Source: an uncultured Bacilli bacterium
Lineage (GTDB): Bacteria; Bacillota_I; Bacilli_A; RF39; UBA660
NCBI GenBank assembly: GCA_944332575.1
Contig: CALVKH010000006.1
Coordinates: 1-38,399, forward strand
Length of the DNA: 38,399 bases
Reading direction: 5' to 3'
Position numbers and translations under genes: made by a program. The notes under the pieces are model-generated. The model was not told where the DNA came from. It ran no database searches and saw only the letters and a list, made by a program, of their open reading frames with translations. Every line of letters starts with the position of its first letter. The stretch's first letter is position 1. Below are positions 33,623 to 38,399 of this stretch, in pieces.

Positions 33623-35992
33623 TTACCAAGAGCCTCCGCCTCCGCCACCGGATCCTCCTCCTGAAGAACCTCCACCGGAAGAAGAGGAACTACTTCCACC
33701 AGATGAACCTCCAGAACTACTTGTCGGTCTAGAACTCATAGATTTTCTTGCAGATGACATTGTGTTACTCATAAATCTATCAAATGAATGATGCGTGAAT
33801 GTGTTAGGACTGTCATACCAATTTGGAGCTTGTAAACTAATTTGTTCAAATTTTTGAACCCACTTCTTTGATATTCTTAAAGCATAAGTATATGGTAAAA
33901 TATTATAGAAATAACTTGGATCTTGCATTACCAGTGCCTCTAGTCTTTCTTTTTCTGCTGTTTCTAAGAATGTTTTAAATCCTTTTATTTTTCCTAACAT
34001 TGTATTACCATATTCTGTTCGCTTTGTCATTAACTTTAGCAATATAACTGTTCCTATCAAACATATCATACCTATAATGAACCCAATAAAAAGTACCTTA
34101 TCATTTTTTATTATGTCAACAAGTGGCAAAGCCCGAATAAATAAAGATGATAAAATAACAGTAAATACTAACCAAATTATCTTAAAAAAGCCAGGTATAG
34201 AATCTGCTAAAACAACTGCGTAAAAAGGTGCTAAAAACAGTGCTACAGCTAATGATGGACCTAAGTCACTTACTCCAGCATATTGTAATGTTGGTACAGA
34301 AATCATTGTTATCAATGACAAAATAATTAAAAGAACAATAATGAATTTTTTCTTTGAAGTGTTTTCAAATATCTTTCTTTTATTAAATTTAGAATTAGTT
34401 TTTAATAATATTAAATCCAAAGTTTGATAAAAACTATTATATAAATCATTACTAGTTACCTCTATGTTATCACTAATTGGAATATTGTAAAATTTTTTAT
34501 TTATAATAGATATGTTTGACTTCCAAAATAATCCTTCTAAAAATAATTGTTCATTAGTATCATTGCCATCATAATCTTTTAACTTTACGATTTTAAATTT
34601 ATTACTAGATATGTTACTATTATCTTCAACTATTTTTATATATCCTTTATTTGCTAAATAAATCAACAAAGAAATAACATCTTCTTTATCTGCTCTACCT
34701 TTATATAAAAATCCAAGGTCTAAACTGTTAATTCCTTCTGGTGGATAAAATTCTACTGTTTCAATGACATGGTCATCGCGTCCAAATTTATACCATAATA
34801 CTAATGAAACTATTAAACTTAAAATAGGAATGATAAAATATAAATAAGTATCTACTCCTATTGGATATCCTGCTCCTACAAAATATCCTTCATCTAATTC
34901 CATTCTAACAGTTAATGCTTCATTTTTATTTAATATACCATCATATCTCCCGGTAATAGTATTATCGGTAACACTATACTTAATATTAGAATTATTAGTA
35001 GAACCAATTTTCCCTGAAGAAAATCCCATTTTACTTTCATCAAAGTCTTTTGGCATGGTAATGGTAAAAGTTACATTTCCAATAACTGTATCCCATTCAT
35101 TTCCAATAATATTAAAATAAAATTCATCGTAATTTTTATTAGGATCTTGTCCTATATTATAATTATAACTTATAACGTATTTCTTAGTTCCTGTTATAGT
35201 TTTATTAGCATCTCCTATTTGTATTTGATAGTAATTACTTCCCTTGGAAGTAGTATACTTTTCATTTACTTGTAAATTAGTTAAGCGTGCTCTATTTTTA
35301 GAAGTAGTACCATCTAATCTTTTGATTGTATTGACTAAAGGTATTTTTCTAAAAATTCCGTGTTTAGGAATATAAAAATTAGCAGTAATTGTCTCTGTAA
35401 TATCGAAAGTATTGTTTTCATTTACTATAATATTGACATTATAACTATCTATAACATAATCATATACATCATATAACTCGTTTAAACTTGGGGTATTGTA
35501 TATTGACTGAGAAGAATTACTAAAGTTATCTTCATGATAATCAAATAAAATTTTATAATAATAAATATCATCTACACTATAGCCACCTTTAATCTTGTTT
35601 ATATTTAACATTTGAACAAGATCAGCATATTTATTCGCAGAAATTTCATGGTTATAATTGCTAGTAGCAAGTAATGTATAAGATTTATCATAATAATAAA
35701 TAGTACTATTTAAATTATAATCAAAACTACTATTATTATAAACAGAGGCCACCATTCCAAAAGATAAACTTGAATTATTAGAATTATCTTTAAAAGTAAT
35801 TGATTTGACTTTTACATCACTATTTAACTCTATTTCAGAAATAACATCTATTGGGATATAATCTGATTCTTTGGTTTGAGCATTTACAACACAAGGTAAG
35901 AATAATAAAATAAATAAACTAATTACAAATATTAAAAACCTATTTTTAACCATTCTTCGTACAATTTGCTTATCATTTAAATTAACCTTCAT
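33623..35992 (-). CDS. DUF2207 membrane protein with Gly/Ser-rich C-terminal tail
   Basis: A 789-residue predicted membrane protein of the DUF2207 family, of unknown function. It has a signal peptide (about 18-38, FLIFVISLFILLFLPCVVNA). A large beta-rich extracellular part (about 40-375) includes the family segment ANFYIPKHGIFRKIPLVNTI. A membrane helix (about 380-398) precedes a cytoplasmic segment with GINSLDLGFLYKGRADKEDV and LIYLANKGYIKI. Further hydrophobic helices (about 550-660) and a cytoplasmic domain follow. The extreme tail is Gly/Ser-rich and ends GGGGSW, as often in this family. AAGGAG lies 8 bases before the ATG. It is monocistronic between two identical hairpins. Confidence 0.85.
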   Translation of the reverse strand: MKVNLNDKQIVRRMVKNRFLIFVISLFILLFLPCVVNAQTKESDYIPIDVISEIELNSDVKVKSITFKDNSNNSSLSFGMVASVYNNSSFDYNLNSTIYYYDKSYTLLATSNYNHEISANKYADLVQMLNINKIKGGYSVDDIYYYKILFDYHEDNFSNSSQSIYNTPSLNELYDVYDYVIDSYNVNIIVNENNTFDITETITANFYIPKHGIFRKIPLVNTIKRLDGTTSKNRARLTNLQVNEKYTTSKGSNYYQIQIGDANKTITGTKKYVISYNYNIGQDPNKNYDEFYFNIIGNEWDTVIGNVTFTITMPKDFDESKMGFSSGKIGSTNNSNIKYSVTDNTITGRYDGILNKNEALTVRMELDEGYFVGAGYPIGVDTYLYFIIPILSLIVSLVLWYKFGRDDHVIETVEFYPPEGINSLDLGFLYKGRADKEDVISLLIYLANKGYIKIVEDNSNISSNKFKIVKLKDYDGNDTNEQLFLEGLFWKSNISIINKKFYNIPISDNIEVTSNDLYNSFYQTLDLILLKTNSKFNKRKIFENTSKKKFIIVLLIILSLITMISVPTLQYAGVSDLGPSLAVALFLAPFYAVVLADSIPGFFKIIWLVFTVILSSLFIRALPLVDIIKNDKVLFIGFIIGMICLIGTVILLKLMTKRTEYGNTMLGKIKGFKTFLETAEKERLEALVMQDPSYFYNILPYTYALRISKKWVQKFEQISLQAPNWYDSPNTFTHHSFDRFMSNTMSSARKSMSSRPTSSSGGSSGGSSSSSSGGGSSGGGSGGGGGGSW

Positions 35993-36109
35993 TTTGCTTT
36001 CTCCTTAAATTCCATCATTTTTCTACACTCTATTATTATAAGTATATCATGAGTAGTTCTAAATGACTATATGATAAATAACGTATTATTCATATTTTAC
36101 ATTACAAGC

Positions 36110-36141
36110 AAAAAGAGAATTAAACCAAATTAATTCTCTTT
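36110..36141 (-). terminator. terminator after trxA, copy 2 of the repeated hairpin
   Basis: The same 32 bases as at 33572-33603: arms AAAAGAGAATTAA (36111-36123) and TTAATTCTCTTT (36130-36141). On the minus strand it is followed by TTTTTGCTTG, so it ends the trxA transcript. Confidence 0.85.
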
Positions 36142-36144
36142 AAT

Positions 36145-36444
36145 TTAATCAAACCAACGCATTAATACTTCTTTTGGAACAAATCCAACTTGTTTTTTAT
36201 CTATTACTCCATCTTTAAATAGAATAATAGTTGGAATGGACATGATTCCATATGTTTTAGCAATATCTTCTCGCTCATCCACATTAACTTTGATTACTTT
36301 AACATCCTTTAATTCATTACTAACTTCTTCAATAATAGGCCCTACCATACGACATGGCCCGCACCAATCTGCATAAAAGTCTACTAAAACAGTACCACTT
36401 TTAATCTCTTCATTAAAATTTTCGTTTGTTAAATGTTTAACCAT
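36145..36444 (-). CDS. trxA: thioredoxin
   Basis: A 99-residue cytoplasmic disulfide reductase with the active site WCGPC at 27-31 (VDFYADWCGPCRM). The cis-Pro loop is SIPTIILFKDG and the C-terminal GFVPKE stretch is typical. GGAGAG lies before the ATG. It starts 10 bases after the cvpA stop on the same strand, so the two are cotranscribed. In Bacillus, trxA, uvrC, cvpA and mutS2 are near one another; a similar cluster of trxA, cvpA, uvrC and mutS/mutL occurs here. Confidence 0.95.
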   Translation of the reverse strand: MVKHLTNENFNEEIKSGTVLVDFYADWCGPCRMVGPIIEEVSNELKDVKVIKVNVDEREDIAKTYGIMSIPTIILFKDGVIDKKQVGFVPKEVLMRWFD

Positions 36445-36454
36445 AATTTCTCTC

Positions 36455-37162
36455 CTATCTATATTTATTTAATATTGAGTCAATTCCTGGAACTCTGATT
36501 TTTCCATGATCAATTAATTTTTCTACATACTCCACTGTAATCATTTTATGTTCTAACATGATGTCTATTGCTTCTCTATTAAATCCATCTGGATCATTTT
36601 CATATCTATTATCTTCTATTAAATGATATACATCTTTAACTGTATCATCAACACTAGAGATGACTTCATTTAAAACAGGTGTATCTAATATATTATCTTT
36701 AAATTTAGAACCATCCATAATACCTACATCTAGCATAGGTTGATTTAAGATAAATACTACGATAAAAGCGATAATATATCCCTCTATTGCTCCTACGATA
36801 GCACCTAATATTTTAGAAGGTATTCCTAAAATAATAGTAAACTTAAGTATTTTTTCAATAAATCCAGTAGCACTTAATATTAATCTAAATACAATCATAA
36901 TAAGACTAAATACAATTAGAAACGCTAATAATTGATAAAGAATAATATTTAATACAGTAACTCCTTCTATAGCTCCCCCAAATTCAAAAAATGGCAAATA
37001 TGGACTAAGAAAATCTGCAACAGGATTTTTTAAATAGAAAGAGATAATAAATACTAATAAAAATCCTACTGTCATTACTAATTCATTTAAAACTCCACGT
37101 TTAAATCCTACTACTGCTGCACATAAGATGATTAAAATAATAACTACATCTATAATATTCAT
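36455..37162 (-). CDS. cvpA: CvpA family membrane protein
   Basis: A 235-residue integral membrane protein of the CvpA (colicin V production) family. Four hydrophobic segments are visible in the first 140 residues: IIDVVIILIILCAAVVGFKRG, LVMTVGFLLVFIISFYL, ILYQLLAFLIVFSLIMIVF and LGAIVGAIEGYIIAFIVVFI. GFKRGVLNELV after helix 1 and the GAIVGAIEGY loop are family hallmarks. A charged C-terminal part of about 85 residues follows. The molecular role is not established in Firmicutes. It is cotranscribed with trxA, 10 bases downstream. Confidence 0.85.
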   Translation of the reverse strand: MNIIDVVIILIILCAAVVGFKRGVLNELVMTVGFLLVFIISFYLKNPVADFLSPYLPFFEFGGAIEGVTVLNIILYQLLAFLIVFSLIMIVFRLILSATGFIEKILKFTIILGIPSKILGAIVGAIEGYIIAFIVVFILNQPMLDVGIMDGSKFKDNILDTPVLNEVISSVDDTVKDVYHLIEDNRYENDPDGFNREAIDIMLEHKMITVEYVEKLIDHGKIRVPGIDSILNKYR

Positions 37163-37247
37163 ATACTGCCTCCTTATTATAGTATAATCAAATTATATCC
37201 ATATATTAAAAAATAGTCAAATAAAGTGCATTTATCTATAAAACATT

Positions 37248-37643
37248 TTATATATTAGATAATTTACTTTTTATAAATTCATCTAAATATTCAGAATCCT
37301 TGGTAACCCATTGATAATCACAATGCTCATTGCTTAATTTAACTTTTATGGACGATCTATCGACATTGATAATAAAATCCAATTCTATAAGATGTACCAA
37401 ATTTCCTTTTACTTCTTTAATTTCATCAAAATAGTGAGTGATCATAGGCTCAAAATCATAAGTAAAACCAATTTCCTCCTTTAATTCTCTTTTTAACCCT
37501 TCTTTTAAAGTCTCACCATCTTCTAGGTGACCTCCCGGAAATTCCCAAGCACCAGGATATAAGTTATCATTATTATTTCGTTTTACAACTAATAATAAAT
37601 CTTTATCTTTTAAAATACCAGTTAATACAATTTCTGTTTTCAT
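37248..37643 (-). CDS. Nudix hydrolase (MutT-like)
   Basis: A 131-residue pyrophosphohydrolase. The start is ATG 37643 (MKTEIVLTGIL), with AGGAGG upstream; an earlier TTG (37652) would sit too close to that site. The Nudix box is complete at 38-59: Gly38-x5-Glu44-x7-Arg-Glu-Leu-x-Glu-Glu-x-Gly (GGHLEDGETLKEGLKRELKE). The upstream YPGAWEFPG resembles 8-oxo-dGTP and CTP hydrolases of the MutT/NudG group. The substrate is not fixed by the motif. It follows mutS by 23 bases on the same strand, so a DNA-protection role is plausible. Confidence 0.85.
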   Translation of the reverse strand: MKTEIVLTGILKDKDLLLVVKRNNNDNLYPGAWEFPGGHLEDGETLKEGLKRELKEEIGFTYDFEPMITHYFDEIKEVKGNLVHLIELDFIINVDRSSIKVKLSNEHCDYQWVTKDSEYLDEFIKSKLSNI

Positions 37644-37666
37644 ATGATTCAAAGCCTCCTTTTATT

Positions 37667-38399
37667 TTATTCTTTATCCTTGATACTATTTTTTAATTCA
37701 TATAAGAAGTTCAAAGCTTCAATCGGTGTCATCTCTAGAGGATTTATTTCTTTTATTTTTTCTTCTAAATAATTAGTTTCCGTTTCTTTTTCATTTGCAT
37801 CCAAGAAAAGAGACGTTTGAACAAAAGATTGTTTTTTATTATTTTTATTCTCATAGATAGATAAGATCTCATTAGCACGTTCTATTAAGGAATGCGGAAG
37901 CTTTGCTAATGATGCTACATGAATACCATAACTCTTATCCACTGCTCCCGATTTTATTTTATGCAAGAAAGTTATTTTGCCGTCTTCCTCAATCGCACTT
38001 ACATGAACGTTCCTTAAATTTGATAAATCAGCGGATAAGCTAGTTAATTCGTGATAGTGAGTAGAAAATAACGTCTTTGCTTTAATTTTATCATGAATAT
38101 ATTCTAATATTGCTTGCGCTAGACTCATTCCATCATAAGTTGCTGTACCTCGTCCTAATTCATCAAATAAAATTAAACTATTGGGAGTAGCTTCTTGGAT
38201 AGCATAATTAGCTTCTTTCATCTCAACCATGAATGTTGACTCACCACTAACTAAATCATCACTTGCGCCAATTCTAGTAAAAATTTTATCAAAAATCGGA
38301 ATCGTACAACTTTTAGCTGGAACAAAAGAACCAATTTGAGCCATAATAACCGTAATAGCAAGTTATCTCATATAAGTTGACTTACCATCCAAATTAGGA
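37667..38399 (-). pseudogene. mutS: mutS (mismatch recognition ATPase), 3' part, with in-frame stop after Walker A
   Basis: The C-terminal ATPase half of MutS1; the 5' part lies outside the window. Read on the minus strand from the window edge, the frame encodes PNLDGKSTYMR, the Walker A motif. It then meets TAA (38365-38363) where the family has Gln, and resumes [19 protein letters not shown] with no shift. Downstream the protein is intact: Walker [37 protein letters not shown], and the MutS1-type end [19 protein letters not shown]. One base change (CAA to TAA) explains the stop. Taken as it stands, the product ends before most of the ATPase, so it should be inactive. A sequencing error or mutator strain are both possible. 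A Nudix gene follows. Confidence 0.85.

Noticed and set aside
35990-36021. Leader peptide MMEFKEKAK overlapping the DUF2207 start
   Set aside because: A nine-codon ORF ends in TGA overlapping the ATG, but it has no ribosome site and the AAGGAG inside it serves the main gene.
38363-38365. TAA read as Gln (stop-codon recoding) in mutS
   Set aside because: TAA is the usual stop of nearly all genes in this window, so general recoding is not credible; mutation or sequence error is simpler.

Overview
This is a chromosomal housekeeping segment of a very AT-rich, low-GC Gram-positive bacterium. The gene set and order are Bacillota: obgE, nusB-xseA-xseB, hrcA-grpE-dnaK-dnaJ, xerD-deoB, miaA, rsmE-mtaB, uvrC, mutL, mutS. 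Three sporulation-type genes (spoIVB, spoIIM and a SpoVB-family flippase), compact spacing and small lineage-type membrane proteins suggest an uncultured gut Bacilli lineage near the Mollicutes/RF39 group; that placement is inference. TGA is used as a stop (rsmE) and tryptophan is TGG, so the standard bacterial code applies, unlike Mycoplasma. I see no tRNA, rRNA, CRISPR array, insertion sequence or prophage.

Layout. 1-4.1 kb (+): the 3' part of obgE, then nusB, xseA, a small Asn-rich repeat protein, xseB and spoIVB. 4.2-5.4 kb: a zinc phospholipase C-like protein converging on a flavoprotein. 5.45-12 kb (+): the heat-shock operon hrcA-grpE-dnaK-pepF-dnaJ. A consensus promoter precedes it with two CIRCE-type operators, and an M3 peptidase gene sits between dnaK and dnaJ. 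12.1-16.9 kb: a membrane-anchored polysaccharide deacetylase, rarA (-), xerD and deoB (+). 16.9-18.5 kb: a quiet, extremely AT-rich zone with a DUF1540 mini-gene, an 18-bp inverted repeat, a small membrane protein and a helix-turn-helix regulator. 18.6-22 kb: mnmA and spoIIM (-), a 29-residue membrane miniprotein and a SpoVB-like flippase (+). 22-28.5 kb (-): a surface protein with an unusual NPSTSDN tail, an AlkD-like protein, mtaB, a Glu/Lys-rich membrane protein, rsmE, miaA and an unknown gene. 28.5-33 kb (-): a decayed gene remnant, mutL, a PepSY-like lipid-bilayer-anchored protein and uvrC. 33-38.4 kb: a YigZ protein (+), then a DUF2207 protein, trxA, cvpA, a Nudix hydrolase and mutS (-).

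Most noteworthy: (1) mutS has an in-frame TAA exactly where the conserved Gln follows the Walker A motif (GKSTYMR-stop-LA), while mutL keeps its ATPase and endonuclease motifs, so mismatch repair may be broken or the base may be an error. (2) hrcA has tandem CIRCE-like operators, one on the -35 and one reaching the ribosome binding site. (3) A repeat miniprotein overlaps xseB, and its Gly-rich tail codons double as the xseB ribosome binding site. (4) Two identical 32-nt hairpins flank the DUF2207 gene. (5) A pseudogene remnant still has its terminator. (6) Several very short genes (58 and 29 codons) are easily missed. I found no convincing new multi-gene defence or mobile system.
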